64,000 bases of DNA, taken from NCBI GenBank assembly GCA_019188255.1, contig JAETXT010000008.1, positions 2,232,001-2,296,000 on the forward strand, in the 5' to 3' direction. Source of the DNA: Verticillium longisporum (taxonomy: Eukaryota > Ascomycota > Sordariomycetes > Glomerellales > Plectosphaerellaceae). This document shows, piece after piece, positions 32,701 to 44,333 of the stretch. The notes beneath the pieces were generated by a model, which saw nothing but the letters and a program-made list of their open reading frames with translations, had not been told where the DNA came from and made no database searches. Every line of letters starts with the position of its first letter. Position 1 is the first letter of the stretch. Position numbers and translations under genes: made by a program.

Positions 32701-33566
32701 TCAGCGAGGATCTCTATCTCGACCGTTTCGTTGACGCCGTGCCTGGCTCACGACTCTACGAGTACCGGAGCGCCAGCTGGACTCTCCAGAAGCGGATTCT
32801 CAAGCTTGGTGAGTTACCCGCTGCGCCCAAGGTTGACAACAGCGACCTCCTCGGCCATTTCATCCAACGTGGACTCGACACGCCCCCGACGGAGACTTCT
32901 TCCGACGCGCCCGAGGGTTCCCCCTTGGTGTTGTCAAAGCAGCCATCTCCGGCGTTCAGCTTCCCGTGCAAACCTTTTGAGTACAAGCCCAATGCGGCCG
33001 AGAAGGCACCCGAGGACGATGATCTCGAAGTCCGTTCACCCCCCTCGACGCAAGAGCAACCCTACGAGCCTCCTAGCAGACAGCAGATCGAAGTCATGGC
33101 TGCGGATAAGGCCAAAGCCCACCTAGACCGTCTGGGAGATATTTTCAAAGATCTGCGGGAACATCGATATCTCCTCCATGCAGTCATCTGTCACAGCGGC
33201 CAACTCAACGCCGGACACTACTGGGTGTACATTCGTGACTTTGAAGCGGGCATCTGGAGGAAGTACAACGATGAGACTGTCACCGAGTACGCGAGCACCG
33301 AAGATGTGCTGAAGCTCCTGAACGGCGGTGGTGACCCCTATTATCTCTGCTACGTCCGCGCTGATGAGGTCAGCAATCTCGTCGATGTCCCTCGGCGCCA
33401 GCCTGTGGAGGGCCACCGCACCGACGGCGACAGCTCGGGAGGTGAATTCTCGGCCATGATGGCCGAGCAGTCGAGCGGCCTACACAGCTTCCCGCCGGCC
33501 GTTCATCAGAACTCGCCTGTCGATGAACAGCCTCCGCCATATCAGGCAAAGGGTGGTCCAGCCTAG
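29705..33566 (+). CDS. ubp2: UBP2-type ubiquitin-specific protease
   Basis: Cysteine protease that removes ubiquitin, especially K63 chains; yeast Ubp2 works with the Rsp5 ligase. Exon 1 29705-31246, intron 31247-31304, exon 2 from 31305, last exon from about 31732 to 33566 (about 1,249 aa). A long N-terminal part (PRWIYDLLSGLIHEV, LSLLCRGCDHHIVVKVVYD) precedes the catalytic domain. Cys box: GLKNIGNTCYLNSILQYLY (about 572-590). His box: SGQLNAGHYWVYIRDF...WRKYNDETV (about 1125-1150). The insert between boxes is large and acidic, with an EHVEHVEHVEHAE repeat. The second intron is unclear: the obvious GTATCC donor at 31665 leaves the frame one base off with the AG at 31731, while GTCCGT at 31678 keeps phase. 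A missing base is possible. Confidence 0.9.
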
Positions 33567-33611
33567 ATTGCTGGCTCCTTCCCCTTTGACCACATCGCGT
33601 ATCTCAACGAA

Positions 33612-34145
33612 ATGGCCTCCGACGGAAGTGATGCCGACGGCATCGAGGATGACGGCCTCGTCGACGACGCCAGGACGGGTGGACTAGATGCAGACGAGGT
33701 AACAAGCTCTTATCGTGGTGTGCCCATGTATGATGCTGAACGCCCCGGAGCAGAACCCGGTCGAGTCGTGAAGCACGCGCTGCTCAGCCCGCCCTCGCCC
33801 CCGAAGCTTGCAAAGAGGCTCCGACAGGTTCAGTCGCACGGCACGAACGAGCACCGATTGCGATGCACCGCCGTCGATCATCGCACCTTTCTCTCGTGGG
33901 TGTATCACATCAGCCAGGGCTTACTCTTTGACAGGATTGATGTTGTAGAGTACAACCTCCTGCTCCTCAGAGCTTTGAGCCTTCGCCGCAGGCCCGGCCT
34001 CATCGGTAGCGGTGCCCTGTTCAGATACCACTGGCACCTATTCTTCCGAACTCGCCCTGAAATGGCCTACTGGGTCGCGTACACTGTCATGCAGGCCGCC
34101 GATCAGACGCTCTCGCGTCAGCTGTACCAGCCATTCCAGAAATGA
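33612..34145 (+). CDS. Uncharacterised 177-aa protein directly behind UBP2
   Basis: I do not recognise this protein. It has an acidic first half (SDADGIEDDGLVDDARTGG) and a second half rich in aromatic and basic residues (HRTFLSWVYHISQG, RYHWHLFFRTRPEMAYW). The amino-acid make-up looks like a real protein and the ATG has an A at -3 (ACGAAATGG). It starts 45 nt after the UBP2 stop on the same strand, too close for a usual separate promoter, so it may be a second cistron of the UBP2 mRNA or a downstream exon of an alternative UBP2 form. Confidence 0.5.
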   Translation: MASDGSDADGIEDDGLVDDARTGGLDADEVTSSYRGVPMYDAERPGAEPGRVVKHALLSPPSPPKLAKRLRQVQSHGTNEHRLRCTAVDHRTFLSWVYHISQGLLFDRIDVVEYNLLLLRALSLRRRPGLIGSGALFRYHWHLFFRTRPEMAYWVAYTVMQAADQTLSRQLYQPFQK

Positions 34146-37100
34146 GAGCATGCGGGGGATGTTGGCGATGATGTAATTATTCGTTTCTGCGTTCTGGATT
34201 CTGCTCGTGGGGGTCATCTTGATTGCGCGCGCCGAAAGCCTTCGATTCAGGAGGGGTTTTCAGTCCATGTGACGACCAGAGCACGACAACCACGGCTTCT
34301 ATACATGTGCGTGCATTGTTCGACGATACCCGCGGATGGGTTTCGATCCGCACTGAATTTCTTGATTTTTCTTTTCCGGCAACACTGCGCGAGGGATGCT
34401 TCATCGGACGTCACATTGATTATTTGCTGCACATGGGGAACGAGCTGAAGAAAGGAAGGACAGGGCGGCACCCGTGCTCGTGTAGTGAGTCCTTCTCTTT
34501 TCGCAAAAACAGGCATGGCATGGTAGTGTAGGAAGATCTCGGAATTACATCAACTCGCAAGGCGGCGTGCCAGGTGACGTGAACATGTATGTTTTGATTG
34601 ATCGCTCCGCTATCAGTCCACCAGAATTCCTGTCACACGAGAATTTTTTGTTCTCTGCTTGCTCTGTGCTTGTCACTCGTCGCCTGCCTGCTTCCGCTCC
34701 CAAAATACCATATCGCGCCGTCCCAATATCACGCTTCAGGATAAAACTCCCCATACATGTCGTACATGCATCTATCTTCAATGGTTCATTTTTCATGGGG
34801 CCTTTAGGCAAAGAGGCTAGTAGTCCCTCGAGACGTCGCTCTCGCCGTCGTCGCCGCCGTGGATAGGGATCGGGGCCGGAGGCTGCGGCGTAGATGGCTT
34901 GTGGATGGGGTACGCGGGCGAGAAGGCCATGTTAGGCGAGTTGTTTCTTGCCTGTGAGATTCCGACAAGTGTACTTTTCCAAGCTATTTCCTTCCCGCTT
35001 GGTGGTACTGGCTTGTGGTGTGTGTTCGTTTGTTGGGTTTCCTCGAGATGGAGATGGCGGGATGAAGGGTTTCGTTGTCGCGTCTGGGCTGTGGGCAGAT
35101 TTCGACGGTGTAGTTTCTCCGGGGGGCAAAGATGATGAGTGTCCCTCCAATGGCCAAGCGTGTGTTCGCTTTTTCGGGGTCAGTGCTCAGTTATATACGA
35201 AGAAGGGTTCTTCCTTTCGGGCATGAGGGGTAGACAGGTTATGAAGATCCGGGTGATCAGCGCGTGACGTGTACCCACCCTCCTGCTCGCAAGGCTTGGG
35301 GATTGGTTCGTGATGGGGGAGCATTCGGAGGGAGGGGTGTTCTTCAGATATGATGAGGATGTTGGACCATGTGATTTGCTGCCTCGGCGCACGAGAGTTC
35401 AGTCTCGGTGGACGATGCTACGTTGGGGGTGATAATTGGGGGGTCACTAGGAGAAGCCGTTATGCGCAGGAGGCTACTGTTGGCCGGGGCAGTTGGGCTG
35501 TAGTGGAGGGGTCCTCCGGCCTTGAAGGTCTTCTCGGCCTTATGAGATGGTGCGCTCATGTGCTCGGTTTCGTGGTCGACCGGTGAGACTACATGGGGAG
35601 GAAGAGGGGGGTGAATGGGGGAAGGGAGATTGGCGAGATGCTTAGGCAGGACGCTTGAGCCTTTCAGGTCGAGGCTGGTGTGGTCTGTCTCGTCTGATGT
35701 CCGGTGCTTGGTGCCCCCCAACTGTTCAGGCTCAAAGCTTAATACAGCGCGTCGTCAAAAGTCAAGTGTGTTGACTGGACCATGCCAGAGTCATGTCTCA
35801 ATGAGTCGGCGTGGCTCGCGATCTTTTTAACTCGCTCGAGCAAGAGCACGCATAGACTCGGGGAAGCACCCGCGGCTCAACCAAGCGCCGAACCAACGAT
35901 CCGACCAGGAATGACTGGAGGATGCAGAGGAGGGGCCAGCAGCTAATAACGCAGGAAGGAAGATAGAGAAGCTGGGCCCAGGCCATTCGACGGACGAAGT
36001 CATCGCAGGTCGTGCGTGGCCAGCGAGCTCTGTTTGATAGGCTCGTCGTCCACGATAGCTGTCTGACTCTGGCGTGCCGCAGTGGCTTGCAGAGCTTGGC
36101 GCTTGGCTTGGAGCTGAATGCGGGGAGCTTCAAGCTCCAAGCTTGGGCATGACCTCGAGTTTGCTTCCACATCAGTGTGCCACGAAGGTGTCAGCCAGAA
36201 CAGAGGGAGGGAGGGGCATGTCAGCATTAATACTCATCTTCACGCATCACAGGGCCAGGGGGGGTGGAGGCATGTGAAAAGCCGTCTCCGAGAGACCGAA
36301 GAGTCGGATTCCGGTGACCTTCAACGGGATGCTCCACCAAGTATCGGCATCATATCCGAGGGGAGTACATCATGGAGATCTGTCGAGCCAGTAGTCATGG
36401 TAGAGCACGAGATGCATGCCAGGCCCAGCCTGGGCCCGGGCAGAAGAAGAAAGGTGAGACATTCATCGTAGGCTTGCAACTTTGCCCCGCATCCCATCGC
36501 ATTCATTCATTCCACATGACCAAAGAGTTCGGGAGGTTTGTCGCTTCAAGGAAGACAATTGCCCTTATGGATCGACGTCGTCTTCCTTCGGAATAGTAAA
36601 GCAAATACGAGACGAGCGACCCCCCTCTTTCAAGGCGCTGCGCTCTGCAAACAATCGAGGTCCGCGTTGTCCGATAGGCGCACCCGGAAACGGATGTTCG
36701 GACTTTGTAGTCTCGCTAGTGACGGCCGATAGAGTTTGGGCCGACTCGACGGCCGTCTCCATCGATGACGACAAGAAAAGTAGCAGCAGAAGCAGAGGCA
36801 GAAGAATGGGAACGTCAGGAGCGAAAGCGAACACCACGGCACAAGAACTGCGTGAGAAATCTGTCTACCAAAATTGGCGTGAGTCGTGAGAAAGAGAGGC
36901 ATTTGTGCAGGGCAAAAGGGGCGGGAAGCTCGAAGTGTCAGACCACTTTTTTTTCGACAGTCGAGATATCAGATCATGAGCTGATCCCTCAGCCTCCACC
37001 CATCAAGTCTCCTGTTGACGACGACACACTTCCTGCACGACCTGCGCGTTTTGCATCTCATGCAACCAGGCCCTCCCCCCCCCAGCTCACTCCGGCCGAT

Positions 37101-37697
37101 TGCCTATGGAAGGCGGCGCTCTCAGACTAGGCACGGCTGCTTTGGTCTCGGCCGGATCCCTGTCGGCAGCCTGTTTGACAGCTTGAGCTCCCCTCAGTCT
37201 CGCGCCCAAGAGCTTCTTCCCACAATAGATCAGCACCATGGAGCTTGCAGCCGGCCGCTCTGCTCGACAGTGACGCGCGCCCCTCTTCCGCGTAGACATG
37301 ATCCAACAATGGCTGACCTTGATGGCGTCGATTGGTTCGGATCGTCCGCCAGCGCAGGCCATCGGGCCGCTGCCCCTCTCCCTGGTCCCCTTGCCCTTTT
37401 GCCAAGTAGGGTCCGTCGTGTTCCTGGGTCCTTTCCGGTCGTCACCGCGAGCAGTCTGCTCACACGCATGGCGATATCTCTTAGTAGGGCCGTGGTAAAT
37501 CACGTTAACTGCTTGTGGTGCGGCCCAGGAGTCGCCTCCACCACATGGCCTCAGAGCTATCCAGGACCATCATCGTCATGGAATGGATCCTGGCCGTGGC
37601 TCTGGAGCCAACCACTCCTCAAGGCCCGACCACCAGATACCGCCGTTCTCGCTTCGTGCCTGATCGTCGTACCTTTGGGACGTGTCTTTTGTGCTCG
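34146..37697. other. 3.5-kb intergenic region upstream of phosphoketolase
   Basis: Many short overlapping frames on both strands, none with a domain. One imperfect hairpin is visible (arms 36106-36115 and 36133-36142). The right part is presumably the upstream regulatory region of the phosphoketolase gene. Confidence 0.5.
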
Positions 37698-37705
37698 TAT
37701 ATAAA
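37698..37705 (+). promoter_or_regulatory. TATA box of the phosphoketolase gene
   Basis: TATATAAA, 146 bp before the start codon, followed by pyrimidine-rich sequence (CCCCCCCCTTTCCCC near 37794-37808), a pattern common in strongly expressed fungal genes. Confidence 0.7.
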
Positions 37706-37850
37706 GCAGCCCCTCCTCCAACGTTGGCCGTCCGCAGTGTCTCAACCTCCCTTCCTCCATCGTCCATCACCACTTGGTGTACACGTACACACCTCCCCCC
37801 CCTTTCCCCTATCTCAATAACCACAACCCAATCCAACCACGAGGTCAGCC

Positions 37851-40306
37851 ATGGCCGACTCAAAAACCAATGGCGCCTCCACCGAGGAGTCCATCTCGCC
37901 CTACGGCCCCGCGCGGTCGACGGTCAAGGGCGAGCCCCTCTCCAAGTCAGACCTCGCAGCCTACAACGACTGGTTCAAGGCCAGTCTGTACCTGTCGCTC
38001 GGCATGATCTACCTGCGCGAGAACCCGCTGCTCAAGGAGCCGCTGACCAAGGACCACCTGAAGCTGCGTCTGCTGGGCCACTTTGGCTCGGCGCCGGGCC
38101 AGATCTTCACGTGGATGCACTTCAACCGGCTCATCAACAAGCACGACCTCGACGCCGTCTTCATCTCGGGCCCCGGCCACGGCGCGCCGGCCGTGCTGTC
38201 GCAGTCGTACCTCGAGGGCGTCTACTCGGAGGTGTACCACGACTGCTCCGAGGACGCCGAGGGCCTGCAGCGCTTCTTCAAGCAGTTCTCGTTCCCCGGC
38301 GGCATCGGCTCGCACGCGACGCCCGAGACGCCCGGGTCGCTGCACGAGGGCGGCGAGCTCGGCTACGCCATCAGCCACGCGTTCGGCGCCGTCTTTGACC
38401 ACCCGGACCTCATCGCGCTGACCATGGTCGGCGACGGCGAGGCCGAGACGGGCCCCATGGCCACGTCGTGGCACAGCACCAAGTTCCTCAACCCCAAGGT
38501 CGACGGCGCCGTGCTGCCCGTGCTGCACCTCAACGGCTACAAGATCAACAACCCGACGCTGCTGGCGCGCATCACGCACAAGGAGCTCGAGAACCTCTTC
38601 CTCGGCTACGGCTGGCAGCCGTACTTTGTCGAGGGCGACGACGTCGACACGATGCACCAGGCCATGGCCGCGACGCTCGAGCACTGCGTCGACGAGATTC
38701 GCCGCTTCCAGAAGCAGGCCCGCGACTCGGGCAAGGCCTTCCGCCCGCGCTGGCCCATGATCATCCTGCGCAGCCCCAAGGGCTGGACGGGCCCGCGCAA
38801 GATTGGCGACAACTTCCTCGAGGGCTACTGGCGCGCCCACCAGGTGCCCATCACCGACGTCGCCACCAACCCGGATCACCTGCAGATTCTCGAAAAGTGG
38901 ATGAAGAGCTACGAGCCCGACCGCCTCTTCAAGGACGGCCGCATCCTGCCCGAGCTCAAGGCGGCGCTGGCGCCCAAGGGCAACCGCCGCATGAGCGCCA
39001 ACCCCGTCGCCAACGGCGGCCTGCTGCGCAAGCCGCTGCGGCTGCCCGACTTTAAAAGTACGCCCTCGCCGTCGACAAGTCGGCGGCGGCGACGGCCGCG
39101 AGCATGAGCAACATGGCGGGCTACCTGCGCGACGTGGTCGCCATGAACCCGCACTCGTTCCGCCTCTTCGGCCCCGACGAGACCGAGTCGAACAAGCTCG
39201 GCAAGGTGTACGAGGCGGCGCCCAAGGTCTGGCTCGGCGAGTACTTTGACGAGGACGCCAACGGCGGCAACCTCGCCATGGAGGGCCGCGTCATGGAGAT
39301 GCTCTCGGAGCACACCTGCGAGGGCTGGCTCGAGGGCTACATCCTCACGGGCCGCCACGGCATGCTCAACTCGTACGAGCCCTTCATCCCCATTGTCAGC
39401 TCCATGGTCAACCAGCACTGCAAGTGGCTCGAAAAGTGCCTCGAGGTCGAGTGGCGCCACAAGGTCGCCTCGCTCAACATTCTCCTGACGGCCGTCGTCT
39501 GGCGCCAGGACCACAACGGCTTCACCCACCAGGACCCGGGCTTCCTCGACACGGTCGTCAACAAGTCGCCCGACGTGGTGCGCGTCTACCTGCCGCCTGA
39601 CGGCAACTGCCTGCTGTCTGTCATGCACCACTGCTTCGCCTCGGCCAACTACGTCAACGTCATCGTCGCCGACAAGCAGGACCACCTGCAGTACCTGTCC
39701 ATGGACAAGGCCGTCGAGCACTGCACCAAGGGCATCGGCATCTGGCCGCAGTTCAGCACCGACGCCGGCGCCGAGCCCGACGTCGTCATGGCCTCGTGCG
39801 GCGACGTCTCGACCCACGAGTCCCTCGCCGCCATCGACCTGCTGCTGACGCACTTCCCCGACCTCAAGATCCGCTGCGTCAACGTCGTCGACCTCTTCAA
39901 GCTCATCCACCACACGGACCACTCCCACGGCCTCACCGACGCCGAGTGGACCGCCCTCTTCACCGCCAACGTCCCCGTCATATTCAACTTCCACTCGTAC
40001 CCCTGGCTCGTCCACCGCCTGACCTACAAGCGGCCCGGCGCCGCCAACCTCCACGTCCGCGGCTACAAGGAAAAGGGCAACATTGACACGCCCCTCGAGC
40101 TGGCCATCCGCAACCAGACGGACCGCTTCAGCCTCGCCATCGACGCCATCGACCGCATCTCGAGCCTGCACAACCGCGGTGCCGCCGCGAGGGAGGCCCT
40201 GCGCAACGAGCAGATTCGCGCCCAGAACGTCGCCTTCGAGACGGGGCTGGACCCCCCCTTCCTCAAGGACTGGCAGTGGAAGCGTGGCGGCCTGTGGCAG
40301 CAGTAG
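37851..40306 (+). CDS. Xylulose-5-phosphate/fructose-6-phosphate phosphoketolase (one frame break)
   Basis: Cytosolic thiamine-diphosphate enzyme that splits xylulose-5-P (and fructose-6-P) with phosphate to acetyl-P plus glyceraldehyde-3-P (or erythrose-4-P). Single exon, about 818 aa if repaired. Visible: FGSAPGQIFTWMHFNRLI, ISGPGHGAPA, SFPGGIGSHATPETPGSLHE, the ThDP/Mg motif VGDGEAETGPMATSW (about 193-207), HLNGYKINNPT, and in the second half HGMLNSYEPFIPIVSSMV and YLPPDGNCLLSVMHH. The frame breaks at AAAA 39054-39057 (LRLPDF before, KYALAVDKSAAATAASMSNM after in another frame). The ORF is 2,456 nt and needs 2,457. Codon use is strongly GC-rich at third positions. The ATG is in good context (GCCATGG). 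Confidence 0.95.
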
Positions 40307-40992
40307 GAGGTGCGCGGTGTCGAGGGGAGAGATGCGACAATGGCGTTGGTGGTAATGGTATCAATAGCTCTTAATGAATATGTATTTCCTTGGCTCGACG
40401 TAATCGTGAAATGCCGCCGTGAATTGTCGAACTATGCCGTCGTCTTTCCTTGATCCTGGTCGAGTCAGCTGGCGTGCCACTCACACTGGACACTTACTCG
40501 CGCAGACACATCGCAGGCTGCAAACACACCACTGAACAATTGAATCCATTCATCTGACTTCTGCAAGCGGAACAGCTGCCTGGCCGCCCGCCGCTGCCGC
40601 CGCGGGTATCCCCCACATCGAGATGCATATCGCATCGCATCGCATCTGGCATGGTCGTGTCTCGCGCCCAAACCTTCCTTCCACGAGCCCAGCCCTGCCA
40701 AGGCCCATCATCTCGAAGCAGCAACGACGCTTTGTACAACAACTGCTGCTTCGTCTGACTTTCCCCGTTTTGATTTCGTTCACTCGCCAGAAATCACCAT
40801 GCTCACCAAAACGCCGCCCGCCCAAAAGGTATCCTGGGTGTAAGAAAATCATGAACCGTGAAGTTTGCACTTCCTCCTGCTTTCTCTGCCTCTCCCTCGC
40901 CGTCAGGCCTCTCTGCTTGATCGCTCATCGCTGATGGCTGGAATCGGCTGCGCGCCCGCTGGCAAACCGAAGACACAAAGCACCCCTACCCC
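40307..40992. other. Convergent intergenic region
   Basis: 3' ends of phosphoketolase (plus) and the Ras-like gene (minus). No gene seen. Confidence 0.5.
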
Positions 40993-41889
40993 TCACCAAC
41001 ATCGCAGCTTCTTCCAGATGGAGCCCTGTCCCCTACCCACGCGCTCGCCGTGCAGGTTCGGCCCCCGCAGCCCAGGCGCCCTCTTCTCGTTGCTGCTCGA
41101 GTCATCAACCTCGCCTGCCTCGCCTGCCCCGGTTCCCGGTAGCGGGCTCAGCGGCTTCGTCATGCCGCACCGGTCGAGGGCCATGCTGTCGGACTGATCG
41201 AGACCGAGGTCGGCCAAGCGGCGCGCCTCGACGACGCGGCGCACAATGAGGGCGAACGTTTCCTCAATGTTGACCTCGAGCCGGGCACTCGTCTCCATGA
41301 AGCCGCAGCCGCGCCGGCGGGCCCAGTCGAGGCCGGCAGCGGCAGGGACGACGCGGCTCTCCTGCAGATCACACTTGTTGCCAGCGACAATCTTCACGGG
41401 GGCGACGGTCTTAGCGCCGGAGCCCGAACCAGGATGGATCCTCGAATAGCCAGCCGGAAGCCCAGCGCGCCGCGCGCGCTCGGCATTGTCGTGGCGCGTC
41501 TCGGTCTCCATGTCGATGAGGTCGTTGAAGTACTGCAGGGCGTCGAGCGAGTCCTTTGAGGTGATATCGTAGACGAGGAGGAAGGCATCGGCCCCGAGGT
41601 TTGACGACGCCCACATGCCGCGGTACTCCTCCTGGCCGGCCGTGTCGGTCAGCGCAAGGTGGTAGGTGTGACCGTCGATGCGACGAGTGATCGAGTACGA
41701 GTCCTCAATGGTTGGGTCATACTCGGACGTCCATTGCGAACGGACGAGGCGCAAGGTAATGGAAGACTTTCCGCAGCCGCCGTCGCCGCAGATGGTGATG
41801 GAAATGGGAATTGGGGGTTGTTGCTGCCGCTGTTGCTGCTGCTGCTGCTGCTGTTGCGGCATTGTTTCTGTGGAGTGTCCGCGTGGCAT
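40993..41889 (-). CDS. Ras-family small GTPase with N-terminal polyglutamine
   Basis: Membrane-associated molecular switch. 298 aa from the ATG at 41889 (MPRGHS); a second ATG at 41862 (MPQQQ) is possible. After a polyQ tract (CAG/CAA, 41825-41857) come G1 GDGGCGKSS (about 33-41), switch I YDPTIEDSY, G3 DTAGQEEYRGM (about 80), G4 NKCD (about 172) and G5 ETSA. A Gly/Arg-rich insert (RAGLPAGYSRIHPGSGSG) separates G3 from G4, and the tail is long and basic. The protein ends KKLRCW, not a full CaaX box. The bases after the Cys codon (TTGGTGAGG) form a good splice donor, so a short last exon with the prenylation signal may be missed. Subfamily (Ras, Rsr1 or other) not settled. Confidence 0.88.
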   Translation of the reverse strand: MPRGHSTETMPQQQQQQQQQRQQQPPIPISITICGDGGCGKSSITLRLVRSQWTSEYDPTIEDSYSITRRIDGHTYHLALTDTAGQEEYRGMWASSNLGADAFLLVYDITSKDSLDALQYFNDLIDMETETRHDNAERARRAGLPAGYSRIHPGSGSGAKTVAPVKIVAGNKCDLQESRVVPAAAGLDWARRRGCGFMETSARLEVNIEETFALIVRRVVEARRLADLGLDQSDSMALDRCGMTKPLSPLPGTGAGEAGEVDDSSSNEKRAPGLRGPNLHGERVGRGQGSIWKKLRCW

Positions 41890-44333
41890 ATCGCTGGAAG
41901 AAATACGCAATGGGTCGTGAGGTAAAGATGCCGTCCCAATAATTATGGACGGGGCCTGCTCTGATGTACCCAGCAGGTGGCCGGCGATGCTACGAGCCGA
42001 GGCTCGGGAGGTGCGCGTGGCAAGCAGACACCCACGCCGCGACAAGAATGACGTTGCGCCTCGTGGCGATTTCTGGGGGTTCGAGCGTGGAGGTGGAGAA
42101 TCGAGGTTGCGGATCGAGCGTTGAGACAGGTACAGGACCGGAAAGTAAATGTGGAAAAGGGGAGAGACAGTCGGCGATGATTTTGGTCCAAGAGGTGCCA
42201 GACGACAGGCTTGGTGGCTTGAGAGGAGATGGGTGGTTGTTTCTTTTTCAACCTTGCAAGCTCTATCGTGTATGGCTGCGGGACGCGGGTCGATCGATGG
42301 CGGTTCGGCCGATTGCTTCGGTTTGTTTGGAAGCGCACCCCCCCCTCGACGCGGTTTGTCTGTAGTTTGCTGGCGAGTCAACGAGGCACTCGGTGATCGG
42401 TCTCTTAGGGCGACGCGTCAAGGTGTGGTCCTGGTTGGCGATGGAGCGGAGGGTAGGTTTCAATCCAGGAAGATGCTCGAAGGTGATGGGCGAGATGGGA
42501 AGGATGAAAGGGTGGTTGGGGAGGTTGACGATTATGACCAGGGCCAGGTCAAGGTCGTTCCATGGGGGTTTGGAGGCTTGGAGGTGTGCACGCTCTCGCA
42601 GAGAAAACAAGCAACGATGCCCTGGTCGTCGCTTCCCCCCCCTTGCGCCTCAGTTTGCGCGTCGCGCCTTCCCAATGGGTCGTCGATTCCTGCCTGTCCC
42701 AGCTCCTGTTCCTGCCTCCTGTTCCTGCCTCCTGTTCCTGCCTCCTATTCCTGCCTCCTGGCTGGTGCCTCCTGGCTCGTGCCTCGTAGCGCATTGGAGC
42801 CTTGATGCCCCGTTGCTCTTGCCTCGGTGCCTTGCGGGCCCCTTTTCGACAAGATGAATGGCAGCCGCTGGGATTGGACCCCTGTTTTGGCGGTTCTAGG
42901 GCATGTTGGGGGCTTTGATGCACAGCCTTAGCGTGTCCAGTAGGGGGGAAAGGAGAGCGTCTCCCAACGGGGCTCGACCTTCAACTGCCGCCTGTCACGA
43001 CCCTTAGCGTGCACATGCCCCCAGGGACCGGCAGGGCTTGACCGGAAGAGCTTCTCTCGTCATCATGACTGATGGCATGAAGCGCTCCATCTCATGTCCA
43101 TCACCATCTGCCTCGTCCCACCAGAATCAAGAACGAGAGGAGGCCTGACCACCCACGAGCCCGACGGCGCCATCCATTCTCTGTTTACAGTTTCGTGACC
43201 TGAGCTTCGCCCAAAGCATGCAAACGCCGCGTGGCATGCAAGCATCTCCAGGGACCGGACACGTACAGCCTATGCAAGGCTCCGGGATCGTCGCGACGCT
43301 TGAATGCTTGACTCAAGTCGGAGGGAGCTTCGACCCCTCCCTCCTCGCTCGTCTTCTTCTCCTTCGTCTTCGACCCCTCCTCGCTTGCTATCCGAGTCTT
43401 GTTTCACGGCAGCAGTCGGCCGTCGCACAACGTGACAGTTGGGCTCTGCAGGTCATCTCGTTCTTTGTCAAGCATCCACTTGGGCTGTCAGACCTGTCAC
43501 TTTGTTGGTCGCAAGACCGACTGTCGGACCACCTGTTTGTGACGTGAATGAATCCAACCCGACTCCACTGTTGACGACTCTGGAGGGAGCAGCAGAAAGA
43601 CAACCTCGATACTGAACAGTCACATCACCTGCAGCGATGACACAAGCATCAAGTGATGACACGAGACCAGCCCTGATACCAAGCGCAGCAATGAATGATC
43701 GCTCAGCAATGAATGATCGCTCACCAATGACAGATGACGAACGCCATCGCCCACAACAACGGACGGCACTTGGTTATGGCGCAAACGCCAGTATCAAAGC
43801 ACACCACCAGCTCTCAATGGCCGTGCCCTCATGACAGCCAAACTCCGAGCCCGAGGAGACAAAGAACAGCCACCGATCCAGAGGCCGGTACACCAAGAGA
43901 GGGCCTCCTCGTGCTTCCTCGGCGCCGCTTGGATTTGCCTCATTAGCGCTAAAAAAAAAAAGGCTTTGCTCTCCGGAAAAGACTCGGCTGATTAGAAAGG
44001 TCTTCCTTCGGCCAAGGCAGGATTGGAATCCTGACGTACCTAGGTAGTTGTGGCCTACAGATGGATCAATTGGCGGCGATTCGCATGGAGTAGCAGAGAG
44101 GGAAAAAAATCAGAAGTCGGTCGAGTCATCTTTTCGACCCCTCTTCTCCCCCGGATCTCCATTCTTGACTCACCATCAAAGCGACACTCACCCATCAATA
44201 AAAATATCGCGAAACCCAACCCCTCCGTTGCCCCTCCATTCGGCACCCCTCCTTGGACCCCTCCTTACCCCTTTCTAATCAACCCCCCCTTCTCCCTATC
44301 GCCCTACCGCCCCCCCTTAACGTCATAGTCACC
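41890..44333. other. Divergent intergenic region between the Ras-like gene and the decarboxylase
   Basis: The Ras-like frame stays open on the minus strand to 42381, but that part is probably leader. No other supported gene. It contains the 12-bp minisatellite described separately and a 17-bp duplication (AATGAATGATCGCTCA-type) near 43690-43725. Confidence 0.5.
42703..42760. repeat. 12-bp minisatellite CTCCTGTTCCTG
   Basis: About four and a half tandem units of CTCCTGTTCCTG, the last with one substitution (CTCCTATTCCTG), then degenerate CTCCTGGCTGG-type units to about 42790. Confidence 0.88.

Noticed and set aside
34320..34360. tRNA B-box-like sequence GGGTTTCGATCCGC
   Set aside because: No A box, acceptor stem or anticodon arm around it; only a small inverted repeat.
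37947..40171. Long minus-strand ORFs (310 and 420 aa) opposite phosphoketolase
   Set aside because: Mirror frames of a GC-rich coding region, with Val/Arg/Gly-rich nonsense composition.
43950..44040. Possible tRNA or hairpin near GGATTGGAATCC
   Set aside because: A short palindrome; no cloverleaf can be drawn.
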